From Vicia villosa (Eukaryota; Streptophyta; Magnoliopsida; Fabales; Fabaceae): 64,000 nucleotides of DNA. Both the position numbers and the translations under genes were made by a program. The notes under the pieces are model-generated. The model saw only the letters and a program-made list of their open reading frames with translations. It had not been told where the DNA came from and did not search any database. This document shows positions 1-10,529 of this stretch, piece by piece. Position 1 is the first letter of the stretch. The number at the start of each line of letters is the position of its first letter. The stretch lies in the NCBI RefSeq assembly GCF_029867415.1, contig NW_026705220.1, positions 310,001 through 374,000 of the forward strand, read 5' to 3'.

Positions 1-98
1 CGCTTTCTCAACTTTAATGGCAGCCTTTAATCAATGTGGAATGACGCCTGGCTAGATGATGAACTACCTTTACGCTAAGAAAAATGTTAGCAAGAGAG

Positions 99-148
<50 letters not shown>

Positions 149-180
149 AAAGGAATAATATTAAGAGAGAACAAACGTAA
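1..180 (-). other. 3' untranslated part of the copia element
   Basis: Sequence downstream of the copia pol stop, read on the minus strand. No ORF, polypurine tract or LTR start is seen here, so the 3' LTR must lie left of the window. It contains a TA microsatellite. Because no boundary is visible, a different element or flanking DNA in the first 100 bases cannot be excluded. Confidence 0.5.
102..144. repeat. (TA)n microsatellite
   Basis: An uninterrupted run of TA dinucleotides of about 42 bp, directly visible, lying just downstream of the copia pol stop codon. Confidence 0.95.
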
Positions 181-3100
181 TTAGCCCAAATTAGAGATAT
201 CGAGTATCCCTAATTCCCTACGAATGTTGAAGTATTGCTCCGTTGCTAGAGGTTTGGTGAATATGTCAGCTAGTTGCTTCTTGCTTTCTACATGTTCAAA
301 TGTAACGTCTCCTTTTTCTACATGATCTCGTAGAAAGTGATGTCTTATTTCAATATGCTTGGTACGTGAGTGTAAGACAGGATTTTTACTCAAGTTTATG
401 GCACTTGTGTTATCGCACATGATAGGTATGCGATCAAGCTTAATACCAAAGTCAAGAAGTTGTTGCTTGAGCCATAATATTTGTGCACAGCAGCTTCCAG
501 CAGCTACATATTCTGCCTCAGCAGTAGATAATGCAACCGATACTTGTTTCTTGCTATGCCAACTTATCAATGAATTTGAGAATAGATGACACGTTCCACT
601 GGTGCTTTTTCTATCGGATTTGCAGCCAGCAAAATCTGAATCAGAGAATCCTACCAAATGACACTCATTTCCCTTTGGATACCATAGGCCATATGTAGTA
701 GTTCCACGTAAGTATCGCAGAATTCTTTTGACAGCTTTCAAGTGAGATTCTTTTGGACAAGATTGATATCTTGCACACATACACACACTAAAAATGATGT
801 CTGGTCTTGAGGCAGTAAGATACAATAGTGAACCTATCATACCTCGGTATAATTTTACGTCAACCTCTTTACCTTTCTCATCTTTGTCTAGATTAGTATT
901 TGTTGCCATAGGTGTGTCAATTTCTTTTGCTTCACTCATTCCAAATCTTTTGAGCAGCTCCGTACAGTATTTAGTTTGATTCACAAACGTTCCATGACTG
1001 AGTTGCTTGATTTGTAGGCCAAGGAAGAAATTTAGCTCACCCATGAGACTCATCTCAAATTCACTCTGCATAAGCTTAGAAAAATCTTTGACAAGTTTTG
1101 CATTAGTCGACCCAAATATAATGTCATCTACATAAATTTGGACTAAGAGAATATCTTTATCTTTTCTTTTAATAAAGAGAGTAGTGTCAACTTTACCCCT
1201 AGAGTACCCTTGACTAAGGAGAAACTTGCTCAAACGTTCGTACCAAGCCCGAGGGGCTTGTTTAAGACCGTATAGAGCACGTTTCAGCTTATAGACATGA
1301 GTTGGATACATGTAATTCTCAAAGCCGGGTGGCTGAGCAACATAGACTTCTTCATTTATATAGCCATTTAGAAAGGCACTTTTAACATCCATTTGGAATA
1401 GTTTGAAGTCTTTAGAACAAGCATAAGCAAGTAAGAGACGAATAGCTTCGAGACGTGCTACAGGAGCGTATGTCTCTTCATAATCAATACCTTCCTCTTG
1501 ATTATAACCTTGGGCAACTAATCTAGCTTTGTTTCTAGTAATAACGCCGTTTTCATCAAGTTTGTTACGAAAAACCCATCTAGTGCCTATTACTTGATGA
1601 TCTCCCGGATGAGGGACTAAGTCCCAAACATCATTCCGTTTAAATTGGTTTAATTCTTCTTGCATGGCCATTAGCCAATGCTCATCAAGTAATGCATCCT
1701 TAGCGTTTTTCGGCTCAACTTGTGAAACAAAAGCAAAATGATGACAGAAGTTGCTTATCTTTGAGCGTGTTGTAACGCCCCTTGAGATGTCTCCTATTAT
1801 ATTGTCAATTGGATGGTCTTTCACGTTTGTCCAGGCCTTGGGAAGTTCTTCATTGTTTGAGATGCTTTCTTTTTCATTTTCATTGTGAGACTCATCTTTC
1901 TCTCTCTCAGCATCTTTCTTTACAATACTTTCATCCTCATCTTCCTTATCCTTGACAATGTCTTCAGTGGATGGACCTGCACCATTAAATGAAAGACCTT
2001 TCTCGACATATTTTGCATAAGATTCATCAAAAGAAACGTGTACTGACTCTTCTACTATAAGTAATCTCTTATTATATATTCGATATGCTTTGCTAGATTG
2101 TGAGTAACCAAGGAATATGCCCTCATCAGCTTTAGCATCGAATTTGCCAAGATTATCCTTACCATTGTTCAAAACAAAACACTTGCAACCGAATACATGG
2201 AGATGAGATACATTTGGTTTTCTACCTTTTAGTAATTCATAGGGAGTTTTGTTCAGTATAGGACGTATTGTTATCCTATTCAAAACATAACATGCTGTAC
2301 TAATCGCGTCAGCCCAGAAATACTTTGGTAGATTACCCTCATTCAGCATTGTTCTTGCCAACTCCTCTAGAACCCGATTTTTACGTTCAACTACTCCGTT
2401 TTGTTGAGGTGTTCTAGGAGCTGAAAAGTTATGCTCAATTCCATGTTTATCACAGTATTTTTCAAAAAGAATGTTTTCAAACTCTCCACCGTGATCACTT
2501 CGAATTGCAACTATTTTGTTGTTCATCTTGTTTTGACATAATCTTGCAAATTGTGTGAAAGCTGGAAAAGTTTGATCCTTACTAGGTAGAAAGATTGTCC
2601 AACAAAATCTCGAGTAATCATCGACAATGACAAAACCATAGGTGTTTCCACCTATGCTTTTAGTCCTTGAAGGGCCAAAGAGATCCATGTGAAGTAGTTC
2701 AAGAGGGCGTGATGTTGAAACCACGTTCTTTGATTTAAAAGAGATTTTTGTTTGCTTTCCCTTTTGACAAGCATCACATAGATGATCTTTTGAAAACTTC
2801 ATTTTAGGTAAGCCGATTACTAAATCTTTTGAGACAACTTTATTAAGTAAGTCAAAATTTACGTGGGCGAGACGTCTATGCCACAGCCATGAGTCATCGC
2901 CCAGAGCAACTAGACACTTGGTACTAGACTTAGATACCTCATCCAAGTTTAGCATGTAGATGTTGTTTACTCTTAAGCCCTTAAACATAATGTCTCTTTT
3001 CTTAGTATGTTCTATTGTGCAGCCAGAATTTGTAAACATTACTTTAAATTCTTTGTCACACAATTGACTTATACTTAAAAGATTATGTTTAAGACCTTCT

Positions 3101-3339
3101 ACTAGCAGCACATCAGTTATAGTAGTGGTAGAAGGGTTACCTACACTTCCTTTACCAAGTATGGCTCCCCGATTGTTATCTCCATAGGTGACATACCCCT
3201 TTTTCTTTGCTTGAAACTCAACGAAAAGAGATAGGTCTCCAGTCATGTGTCTTGAACATCCGCTATCAAGGAACCACAACCTTTCGGCAATGTCAAGACA
3301 CTTTTCCTGCAAGATTAATTTAAAGAGGGAGGTCCCCAA
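181..3339 (-). CDS. pol: Copia (SIRE/Maximus-like) pol: protease, integrase, RT, RNase H
   Basis: Ty1/copia polyprotein reading frame of about 1,050 codons with no internal stop. In order: aspartic protease ([13 protein letters not shown], residues 22-34); integrase HHCC zinc domain (about 154-191) with catalytic D219, D282 and E318 ([23 protein letters not shown]); an acidic hinge (about 460-500); reverse transcriptase ([11 protein letters not shown] about 649, YVDD 736-739); and RNase H with the [14 protein letters not shown] motif near 922. The integrase-before-RT order is diagnostic of copia. The frame has no convincing ATG. It overlaps the end of gag in a different frame, so translation probably needs a -1 shift at 3318-3324 (see that entry). 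The listed end is the upstream limit of the open frame. No broken catalytic motif was seen, so this is one of the best preserved coding units here. Confidence 0.92.
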   Translation of the reverse strand: MGTSLFKLILQEKCLDIAERLWFLDSGCSRHMTGDLSLFVEFQAKKKGYVTYGDNNRGAILGKGSVGNPSTTTITDVLLVEGLKHNLLSISQLCDKEFKVMFTNSGCTIEHTKKRDIMFKGLRVNNIYMLNLDEVSKSSTKCLVALGDDSWLWHRRLAHVNFDLLNKVVSKDLVIGLPKMKFSKDHLCDACQKGKQTKISFKSKNVVSTSRPLELLHMDLFGPSRTKSIGGNTYGFVIVDDYSRFCWTIFLPSKDQTFPAFTQFARLCQNKMNNKIVAIRSDHGGEFENILFEKYCDKHGIEHNFSAPRTPQQNGVVERKNRVLEELARTMLNEGNLPKYFWADAISTACYVLNRITIRPILNKTPYELLKGRKPNVSHLHVFGCKCFVLNNGKDNLGKFDAKADEGIFLGYSQSSKAYRIYNKRLLIVEESVHVSFDESYAKYVEKGLSFNGAGPSTEDIVKDKEDEDESIVKKDAEREKDESHNENEKESISNNEELPKAWTNVKDHPIDNIIGDISRGVTTRSKISNFCHHFAFVSQVEPKNAKDALLDEHWLMAMQEELNQFKRNDVWDLVPHPGDHQVIGTRWVFRNKLDENGVITRNKARLVAQGYNQEEGIDYEETYAPVARLEAIRLLLAYACSKDFKLFQMDVKSAFLNGYINEEVYVAQPPGFENYMYPTHVYKLKRALYGLKQAPRAWYERLSKFLLSQGYSRGKVDTTLFIKRKDKDILLVQIYVDDIIFGSTNAKLVKDFSKLMQSEFEMSLMGELNFFLGLQIKQLSHGTFVNQTKYCTELLKRFGMSEAKEIDTPMATNTNLDKDEKGKEVDVKLYRGMIGSLLYLTASRPDIIFSVCMCARYQSCPKESHLKAVKRILRYLRGTTTYGLWYPKGNECHLVGFSDSDFAGCKSDRKSTSGTCHLFSNSLISWHSKKQVSVALSTAEAEYVAAGSCCAQILWLKQQLLDFGIKLDRIPIMCDNTSAINLSKNPVLHSRTKHIEIRHHFLRDHVEKGDVTFEHVESKKQLADIFTKPLATEQYFNIRRELGILDISNLG

Positions 3340-5054
3340 TTTTCATTGGGTCCTTGGTAGTGAGTACACAATTTGTTGCACTTAGGCAACCATTGAAATA
3401 CTCCTTTAGGAACTAAAATTCTCCTAAATTTGCATTTTTCAATGGTATGTCCCTTTTTGCAACAATAATGACAGGTAATATGATGAGAATATGGAGTTTT
3501 GCTAGTTGATACTTTTGGTACAAAAGTGTATTTACTATATAAAGGAGTATACGATCTTTTGAACTTATTTGGATCAACCGCAAAAGTCACTTTTGGTTGT
3601 AGAGCCTTGTCTAACTTGGCTTTTAGATCTCTTACTTCTTTTTGCCAAATGTGACATGTCTCACAACCAAACCATGATGTAGGATCTATTTCAACTTTGT
3701 CCTTTTGAATGTCTAGCATAGATTGTTTTAAAGCTTCCATATCCTTTTCGGTTTTCTCAACTTTTGATTCAAGATATGAAAATATTTTCTTATTTGAGGC
3801 CAAAAGTTTGAAAGCTTTAATTGCATCTCTATGTAATTCTTCAAAAGCAAGTTTTAGTTGAGAATGAGATACCTTATCTACGAGTTCAGGTTTAAGATGA
3901 CTTACAGCTTTCTTTTTCTTGTTTTGATGAGCCATGAAACATAGGTTTGCTGATTCTTCTTCATCGCTTGATGAGCTTTCACTAGATGAATCACTTTCCC
4001 ATGCTATGTAAGCTCTTTTAGATTTGTTATGACCTTTGCTTTGGTTCTTCTCCTTTTCTTTCTTAAGGTATGGACAATCCGGTTTGTAGTGACCGGCTTT
4101 CCCACAATTGAAGCAAAGACCTTTGATCTTTCCTTTGTTGTCGTCATCTTGTTTGAACATGTTTGATTGCTTTCTATAGTTGATCAAGCCTTTGTCGGAA
4201 TGTTTTGCTCCATTTTTCTTTAGATATTTGTTGTATCTTCGCACAAACAGTCCCATTTCCTCATCATCGGAGTCTTCGTCATCACTTGTGTCACTATCCT
4301 TTGGCTCTCGTTTTGAGGTCTTGGAGCTCGAAGCTTTTAGAGCTATTGACTTCTTCTCTACCTCTTTCTCCATGTTCTTTTCTTTCTTTGTCCTTTTCTC
4401 ATGCATGTCAAGGCATTTAAGGTGTTGTTCATGTTCCTCTAGTTTACCAAATAGAGTTGTGATGTCTAAAGTGTTTAGATCATTTGCTTCCTTTATTGCT
4501 GTAACTTTGGGTTGCCATTCCCTGTTCAAGCATCTTAAGATTTTGTTAGTAGCAACTGCATTGGAAACAGGTCTATCAAGTGAATTTAACCGATTTTTCA
4601 GATGAACGAATCTCTTCTGCATGTTTTCGATGGATTCACCATCTTCCATGTGGAAGAGTTCGAACTCTTGAGTTAACGTATTGATCCTAGCTAGTTTGAC
4701 ATCATCCGTTCCCTCGTGGGCAACTTGCAATGTGTCCCACATAGCTTTAGCTGATCTACAATGGGAAACGCGATAGTATTCATCAACTCCTAGAGATGAG
4801 ATTAGAATGTTTCTCGCTTTCCAATCGTATGCATATCTCTTTTCATCTTCAGCATCCCAAGTATTTTCTGGTTTTGGAACAACTGCACCAGCTGCATTTG
4901 TCATGGTGATCTGAAAGGGACCATTGACAATAGCTGTCCAGATGTTCCTATCAATTGCATTGATGTGGACACACATACAATCCTTCCAATAGCCATAGTT
5001 TTCACCGTTGAAAACTGGAGCTCTATTATGAGCCCCTTTAGGTCCGGAAGCCAT
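3315..5054 (-). CDS. gag: Copia (SIRE/Maximus-like) gag
   Basis: 579-residue Gag, the structural capsid/nucleocapsid protein of the virus-like particle. The ATG at 5054 (MASGPKG) was chosen because the frame further upstream runs into the primer binding site and has only non-ATG codons. The N-terminal half is the copia gag/UBN2-type domain with the [15 protein letters not shown] segment. The C-terminal half has two CCHC zinc knuckles: [14 protein letters not shown] (residues 314-327) and [14 protein letters not shown] (528-541). Lysine- and acid-rich linkers ([23 protein letters not shown]) lie between, with a probable coiled coil after the first knuckle. Two knuckles and the acidic linker fit the SIRE lineage. 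The stop TAA at 3315-3317 immediately follows the slippery heptamer. Confidence 0.9.
   Translation of the reverse strand: MASGPKGAHNRAPVFNGENYGYWKDCMCVHINAIDRNIWTAIVNGPFQITMTNAAGAVVPKPENTWDAEDEKRYAYDWKARNILISSLGVDEYYRVSHCRSAKAMWDTLQVAHEGTDDVKLARINTLTQEFELFHMEDGESIENMQKRFVHLKNRLNSLDRPVSNAVATNKILRCLNREWQPKVTAIKEANDLNTLDITTLFGKLEEHEQHLKCLDMHEKRTKKEKNMEKEVEKKSIALKASSSKTSKREPKDSDTSDDEDSDDEEMGLFVRRYNKYLKKNGAKHSDKGLINYRKQSNMFKQDDDNKGKIKGLCFNCGKAGHYKPDCPYLKKEKEKNQSKGHNKSKRAYIAWESDSSSESSSSDEEESANLCFMAHQNKKKKAVSHLKPELVDKVSHSQLKLAFEELHRDAIKAFKLLASNKKIFSYLESKVEKTEKDMEALKQSMLDIQKDKVEIDPTSWFGCETCHIWQKEVRDLKAKLDKALQPKVTFAVDPNKFKRSYTPLYSKYTFVPKVSTSKTPYSHHITCHYCCKKGHTIEKCKFRRILVPKGVFQWLPKCNKLCTHYQGPNENWGPPSLN
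3318..3324 (-). promoter_or_regulatory. Candidate -1 ribosomal frameshift site (TTTAAAT)
   Basis: On the minus strand the last gag codons are TTA AAT followed at once by TAA. With the preceding T this gives T TTA AAT, which fits the canonical X XXY YYZ slippery pattern in the gag frame. Slipping back one base enters the open pol frame. The pol frame is closed by TGA at 3343-3345, so the only overlap is about 25 nt and the heptamer lies inside it. A simple indel in an otherwise single gag-pol ORF is the alternative. Confidence 0.5.
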
Positions 5055-5094
5055 CTTTCCAATAAGTGTTTCACGTAGCACGGAATAAACCAGA

Positions 5095-5107
5095 GCTCTT
5101 GATGCCA
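5095..5107 (-). other. Copia primer binding site
   Basis: Read on the minus strand, TGGCATCAAGAGC starts two bases after the end of the 5' LTR. It resembles the plant copia site TGGTATCAGAGC, complementary to initiator tRNA-Met, with two differences. Position and family support a minus-strand DNA primer site. Confidence 0.7.
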
Positions 5108-6105
5108 CTTGTTAGACGCTGGCCTTAGGATCTAGAGGGGGGGTGAATAGATCGTACACAGTTTTACGGATTTAAACGACTTTTCAGCGGAAGTGATTCT
5201 GAATCGACTCGCGTCTATTCCGAACCACTATCGAAACGATTATATATGTGTTTAAAAAACCAGTCAAAGACTTGAGGTAAATGATAAGAGTATATGTTGC
5301 AGAATCAAAGCGTTTCTCTTATTGAAAATCATATTAACTTTTTGTATGATGGACAATGTTTGCAATGCAGTAAGAGTGATAGAAACAAATATACAAACAC
5401 TTGGTGATAATGATCAAATTGAGGGTAATTCAATGTGTGGTGGATTGTGATGTTTATGTAAGTTCTTAATTCACAATCTTAACACTTGAATCGTTGATCA
5501 ATTTGCTATTATAACCAAATATGAACAGAATGTAAATGAAAAAGTAAAAGCGACAAGAACACGATATTTGTTTAGGCAGTTCGTAGATCGTCCTCGCTAC
5601 GACTACGTCTGCCCCCAATTCTAAATTGAAATTGGGTAATCTTTCATTAATGTTGAAAGTAGTATATACAAAGAAGATAACAAAGCGATAAACGATAAAC
5701 CAATTATGTCGATCCTTTGAATCTTCTTCCCCCTTAATCTTGAGCAAGATCAAGGTTATCCAAGAGCTTCACTTTGATTCCCTTCTGCAGTGTCTTGATT
5801 CCTTGAACTCCCCGTTCCTTAATCGTTACACTCAGCCGAATCCTCAATGAACGCCTCTTGATAAAAACCCCAAGAACCACCCGTCGTGGAGGACAAAACC
5901 CGCAGATTTTATTCACCAACAAACCCCACAAACCTTCACCCACTAGGAATCTTCAATTCCGTTCCATGGACGTTATCGAACTCATCACTAACCCGCAACG
6001 CAAGAATGATTATGTGTAATTGTGTTTGAGATGATGAAGAATGAAGATGAGAAGCGTTTGTGTATCTTTCAGTCGTTGGTGTTCTGTTGAATAATGAACC
6101 TTTGA

Positions 6106-6115
6106 TAATATATAA
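6106..6115 (-). promoter_or_regulatory. TATA box of the copia LTR
   Basis: The minus strand reads CTTATATATT, the best TATA-like match in the LTR, and lies about 60 bp downstream (minus sense) of the palindrome array. The transcription start was not measured. Confidence 0.55.
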
Positions 6116-6170
6116 GATAGCTTAGCAGTTGGAGATGAGAGAAACAGAATTTTTGGCATTCTTGATCAGT

Positions 6171-6526
6171 TAGGTCGACCTCTTGTAGAGCTTAGGTTGA
6201 CCTAGCAGTGCTTGCAGAATTTTGCTCCCAGTTAGGTCGACCTGTTTAAGGAGTAGGTCGACCAGAATCCTCTCAAAATGCATTCTGGGGACATTTTCTC
6301 AGATTAGGTCGACCTAGTCGTTGTGTAGGTCGACCTAGCAGACTGGTATGTAAATTTCATCAATTTAGGTCGACCTGGATGATGTGTGAGTCGACCTAGC
6401 AGAAGTATGTGGATTTTTCTCCATTTTAGGTCGACCTGGGTTGACAGTAGGTCGACCTAACTGCTGGTTTTCTGCATTCTTCTTGATCTGCTTGTGTTGA
6501 GTCGACCTAAAGTATAATAGATCAAC
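6171..6526. repeat. Array of paired TAGGTCGACCTA palindromes in copia U3
   Basis: Ten exact GTCGAC cores start at 6174, 6236, 6257, 6308, 6329, 6369, 6390, 6430, 6451 and 6501. Two decayed copies start at 6196 (GTTGAC) and 6521 (ATCAAC). They form six pairs with spacings 22, 21, 21, 21, 21 and 20 bp; successive pairs are 62, 72, 61, 61 and 71 bp apart. Most copies extend to AGGTCGACCT. The spacer sequence between copies is not conserved, so this is not a simple tandem repeat. Both decayed copies differ by C-to-T or G-to-A changes at the CpG. Confidence 0.93.
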
Positions 6527-6661
6527 ATGTACTGTCATGAGTGATCAATGCTTGTTTTTCTTTGAGTTTTCTGCTTCCGCCTTGTTGTTTGAATGCTCAT
6601 TTGAGTTTGCCATAAATCAAAAACATCTTTGAGTGTAATCTTGTATTCCCAACAGTGCCAT

Positions 6662-6965
6662 ACGCGTATGGGATGAGGTCATACGCGTATGGGGGACACT
6701 CCCAATGGGCTATACGCGTATGATACGCAGTTGCCCTGTCCCAAATACCACGTACTGGTGTTTTGCGTATGAGGAGCGTATGAGGATGCTCATACGCGTA
6801 TGGAAATTTTGAAAGAGGAAAATTATTCTGGTGATACGCGTATGACAAGACTGATACGCGTATGAGGTTGCTTTTGGGCAAAACCTGGTCTGTTGAAATG
6901 CGTATGATACGCGTATGAGGCAAGGGGATACGCGTATGGGCGCGTATGGACCCTATGATACGCGT
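6662..6965. repeat. Array of ATACGCGTAT palindromes
   Basis: Exact ACGCGT cores start at 6662, 6683, 6714, 6794, 6836, 6856, 6909, 6930 and 6960. Degenerate copies are near 6725, 6763, 6774, 6898 (ATGCGT) and 6940. Many neighbouring spacings are 10-11 or 20-21 bp: 6662-6683, 6763-6774, 6774-6794, 6836-6856, 6898-6909, 6909-6930, 6930-6940, 6940-6960. Others are 31, 38 and 42. The word is unrelated to the copia word, but its length, CpG content, symmetry and spacing are alike. Confidence 0.9.
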
Positions 6966-7128
6966 ATGGTTTCCTGCATGTGAAATTTCTGTTTTGTGAT
7001 TTTTCTGGAAAGTTCGATGTTGTGTAACTTTCGATTTGTAGGCCTGTTTGTATGCTGTTTTAGACTGTGTAAACCTTGTGATGTGATTCTGCGGTTTACT
7101 GTTGATTGATTGTATTGAATGATGTAAT

Positions 7129-7137
7129 GTATATATG
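7129..7137 (+). promoter_or_regulatory. TATA-like box of the left Tekay-like LTR
   Basis: GTATATATG about 165 bp downstream of the ACGCGT array in LTR sense. It is a weak but well placed match; nothing else supports the start site. Confidence 0.35.
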
Positions 7138-7966
7138 AACATGCTTAGTATTGTTGATGATGATGATGATGATGAAATGAGTATAGATGATGCTACTCAT
7201 AGAATGGTAATGATGAAAGTATGTTATATATATGTTGCATGCATTCATAAACATGGGCTGAATCCTAGATGATGAGAGGATTCAGTGAGGGGCAGAATTC
7301 CCATTGTGTGGAATTGGTGCTGGCAGGGCCGTATCTGGATGATGATAGATCGGTCGGTGGATGATTTCCACTGGTGATGATTGGTACCACATGCATAGTG
7401 TCAGTTTCATACATGTGCATGATTTGTTTATAGCATGATGATATATGTTACATGTTGACTGTCTGTTTATCTGTGGATGTGTGAATGATGATTTGTCTGA
7501 ATATGAAACAATTGGGTGAATGATATAACTATGATATGTTATTATTTATGATGCAATAACATTGGTTAACTGTGATGAGACTCACCCTTACTTGTTGTCA
7601 TTTTCAGATTGAGGATAGCGGCGCGACTTGGTGAGGATTAGCTCATAAGTCGGTTTCTAGTTATAGTGTCGGTGTCATGCTCTGGTAGATGTAACACTGG
7701 GAACACGTTTGTTTTGAGTTGATTATAACTCTAATTGGTTTTGTTGGTTGAGTCGGATACATTAATGATGAATGTTGAGTCTATGTTTTTGATTCCGCTG
7801 TGTAAAACATGATTTTATTTAATGAGTTATAATTTCAGTTGTTTCAGTGAATGCATGATATGTACCGACATATGTTTTCTTCATTTTATGAATTGTGATG
7901 CCTCTCTACATGTTTACTCTGATTAATAATTATTTAATTGCCGCGGGTTATTAGAGGGGTGTTACA

Positions 7967-9125
7967 TAAAGTAGTAACCTCTTCACATCGGGGAGTTACT
8001 ACGGTGTAGATTGTGTTGTAATCGAGTTTTGGAGCACTTTGGTTGAAGTTTATCATATCAGCCTTCACTTTGTATCAAGATTCAATCTCCGATCGGAGTA
8101 AGGTTCAATTTACTTGCTTTATTTATTTTCTTGCTCTTACCATAGTCTACAAGTTTTATAGACTCTAAATGCTCTTACAATAGTCTACATGTGTTATAGA
8201 CTCTAAATGCTCTTACCATAGTCTACAAGTTTTATAGACTCTAAATGCTCTTACCATAATCTACAAGTGTTATAGACTCGCACCCTTTTATTACTCGCAC
8301 TTACCATAGTCTACATGTGTTATAGAATCGCAATTACTATGTCTAGCTAAATCATAAAGGTTTGAATGTAATGATTGTGATCATGTCTGTGTTCTAATTG
8401 TCGCATTAGTGAAAATACTCCGGGGATGTTTTACTTTTAACTTAAGTCAAATTGTGCTTAAAATGTTTATTGGGTAAGATCGAAAGCCGTCCATATCAAA
8501 GATAGACTTGATTATTATTTAACCAAGCAAAAGAAGTGAAAGCGATTTGGTTGGTTAAATAGGAATCATTAACTCTTTTTAGAAAACGATTTTGAAACTA
8601 TTTTCAGACGCGTTTGTAGGTTTGAAATCTGACTCTTGGTCAAAAGCCAAGAGTCTCTTTAAGTTAATCTTTCCAGGTAAAATCACTTTTCTGTTAAGTC
8701 AAAACTATCAATTTCTTAAAAATAGATTTACTACTTTAATGCGGAAGGCACCCTTTATATGTGACAATAAAGGAAGTTAAATTAAAGAGTAAATTCGGTT
8801 CTTAGTAGCCAAAAGCTACAAGTTCCTGTTAAATTGGTTCTTTGCTACGAATAGAGAATACTGCCCCATGAGTTGTTTCACTGATGCATGTCTAGAACAT
8901 TGTCTGGTTTCATGATTTACATCCCAACCTATCGCTTTTAACTGTTATTCACTCCACTCACTTACCTTGTTGCACTGCACTCACAACAATATTCCTGTTC
9001 ACCTTAGATAAGCACCTTAACAATAGTGTTGATAGATTGACGATTGGTCTCTGTGGTTTGATAATCTTTTATATTACTTCGATAGGCTGTGCACTTGCAG
9101 TACTATATTTAGGCTATACGTTACA
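7967..9125 (+). mobile_element. 5' LTR remnant of the Athila-type element
   Basis: Bases 7967-8430 align without large gaps to 58947-59411, the 3' LTR, with about 13 substitutions counted by eye. The left part of this LTR is displaced by the Tekay-like insertion. The right end is set at TTACA (9125), about 15 bp before the primer binding site; the exact end is uncertain because the matching end of the 3' LTR is outside the window. It includes a run of short repeats and no coding sequence. Confidence 0.8.
8124..8335 (+). repeat. 38-bp tandem repeats in the Athila LTR
   Basis: About five imperfect copies of a unit built on CTCTTACCATAGTCTACA followed by TTATAGACTCTAAATG, period about 38 bp. 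The same block occurs in the 3' LTR near 59113-59310, so it predates insertion. Confidence 0.85.
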
Positions 9126-9140
9126 GACCCATAAAGTTTT

Positions 9141-9160
9141 TGGCGCCGTTGTCGGGGACC
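9141..9160 (+). other. Athila primer binding site (tRNA-Asp type)
   Basis: TGGCGCCGTTGTCGGGGAC, the sequence typical of Athila/Calypso elements and complementary to the 3' end of tRNA-Asp, directly downstream of the LTR. Confidence 0.85.
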
Positions 9161-9223
9161 AACTTCGTCAAATTTCGTACCCTATTGTTATCCCGTTTAG
9201 ACTAAGGCTATTCTAGCCGGTAG

Positions 9224-9976
9224 ATGCGTAGAAATCATAGCACCGGTAACTTATTAAACCCTTTAGTGGAACCCGAACGTTACGTCCGAGCACGTCTGTT
9301 TATCCTTAAATTAAGGAAAGCAATGGCTGAAGACCGTAACCAAAGATCACTTAAAGAGTTTGCTCAACCATCTAATCAGGAGCCCAGTTCTAGTATCGTA
9401 AACCCCGTTATAACAACCAACAATTTTGAACTTAAGCCCTCACTAATTCAAATAGTTCAACAAAACCAATTCGTTGGTCTCGCTACAGAGAACCCGAATC
9501 AACACCTAAAAGTGTTTATCCAGTTAGCCGACACCCTTAAGGCAAATGGAGCCACACCTGAAGCCATCCGCTTAAGATTGTTTCCTTTCTCCCTTAAAGG
9601 TAAAGCCCGTGACTGGTTAGACGCCCTTCCAGCCAACTCAATAAAAACTTGGGAAGACCTTAGGAGAGCCTTTCTTGCCAGATATTTCCCACCGAGTAAG
9701 ACCGCTGTCCTTAGGAACCTGATCACCAGTTTCACTCAAAACCAAGGCGAATCACTTTTTGATGCTTGGGAAAGATATAAAGAACTTTTGAGAGCCTGTC
9801 CACACCATGGCCTAGAGCAATGGTTAATCATGCACACCTTTTATAATGGACTCCATTACAACACTAAAATGTCTATTGACGCTGCCGCTGGCGGAGCGTT
9901 GATGAACAAACCTTATCCCGACGCTTGTGCCCTGATAGAGGACATGGCCCAAAACCATGCCCAATGGGGGATATAA
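9224..9976 (+). pseudogene. gag: Athila-type gag, N-terminal part
   Basis: 250 codons from an ATG 64 bp downstream of the primer site. The capsid region is recognisable from FPFSLKGKARDWLDALP, WEDLRRAFLARYFPPSKT, GESLFDAWERYKELLRACPHHG and FYNGLHYNTKMSIDAAAGGALM, motifs of Athila/Calypso Gag. The frame closes at 9976 within a region where Gag should continue, and the downstream part (9977-10241) is in shifted frames. It is therefore a broken copy. Gag would form the particle shell in the cytoplasm. Confidence 0.85.
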
Positions 9977-10241
9977 CCAGCAACGGTAGAGAAAAAGGAG
10001 AGCCATGGAGGAAAGCATGAGATAAGCTGCATGAACATGATGAATGCTAAGATGGACACTCTGGCCTTAAAATTCGAAAACATGTCTCAAAACCTACCAC
10101 GGTGGCAGCAATCCAATCAGAGTTCGAGCTCTGTGGAATTCAAGGACATCAAACCATTGATTGTAACCTTTTAAACGATTCTGGCTCAAACCAAGTTAAC
10201 TATACCCATGGAAATCCTTCCTCGAACACATACAATCCTGG
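9977..10241 (+). pseudogene. Decayed C-terminal gag / gag-protease linker (Athila)
   Basis: Only short shifted frames remain. One, near 10015-10110, reads like the MNAKMDTLALKFENMSQN coiled-coil segment that follows the capsid domain in Athila Gag. Several stops and frameshifts are present, and a complete zinc knuckle could not be followed. Confidence 0.6.
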
Positions 10242-10529
10242 ATGGAGAAATCACTCGACTTAGGAAATCATATGATAGACAAAGCATTTCTGGACTTAGG
10301 AGCAAGCGTATGTCTGATGCCCTTGGCTGTCTGTAAGAGGTTAAAACTAGGAGAGCTTCAACCTACTAAGATGTCGTTACAACTAGCCGATAGATCTGTT
10401 AAATACCCCATAGGTATCTTAGAGGACATACCTGTCAAGATTCGTCAGTTATACATTTCGACTGATTTCGTAGTTATGGATATCAAAGAAGATGATGACA
10501 TCCTAATCCTTCTAGGTAGACCATTCTGA
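10242..10529 (+). pseudogene. Athila-type aspartic protease
   Basis: The retropepsin-like fold is recognised by FLDLGASVCLMPLAVCKRL, where DLGAS stands for the D[ST]GA active-site motif, followed by LQLADRSVKYPIGILEDIPV and the closing ILLGRPF. The frame ends in TGA at the position where the protein would normally run on, and the following codons still read as family sequence (TTGAIIDVKKGKLTFEV). It would cleave the Gag-Pol polyprotein. The Leu in place of Ser/Thr also occurs in Athila proteases, so it need not be a defect. Confidence 0.8.

Larger units (their letters stand above)
5110..6654 (-). mobile_element. 5' LTR of the copia element
   Basis: About 1,545 bp. On the minus strand it starts TGTTGGGAATACAAG (6654 downward) and ends CTAACA next to the primer binding site, giving TG...CA ends. 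The U3 contains a phased array of GTCGAC palindromes (6171-6526) followed by a TATA box (6106-6115). The flanking bases on the right, GTGCC (6655-6659), would be one copy of the target duplication; the other is outside the window. The insertion interrupts a Tekay-like LTR. ORF-like runs within it are shadows. Confidence 0.85.
6655..7966 (+). mobile_element. 3' part of a Tekay-like gypsy LTR
   Basis: Ends at 7966 with CCGCGGGTTATTAGAGGGG then TGTTACA. This matches, in opposite orientation, the end of the LTR at 59412-61781, including the shared segment around GACTCACCCTTACTT and GAGGATTAGCTCAT. The left side is cut off by the copia LTR at 6654/6655. The right side abuts Athila LTR sequence (TAAAG, 7967-7971) with no primer site, so this is a 3' LTR or solo LTR inserted in the Athila 5' LTR. 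It carries its own CpG palindrome array (6662-6965) and has no coding sequence. Confidence 0.75.

Noticed and set aside
6655..6970. CRISPR-like array (regular palindromic repeats)
   Set aside because: Repeats are only about 10 bp, spacers are short and irregular, and the context is a plant LTR; no cas genes.
6597..7142. 181-codon minus-strand ORF rich in YAYG/HTRI repeats
   Set aside because: It crosses the copia/Tekay boundary, and its repeats are a by-product of the ACGCGT word array.
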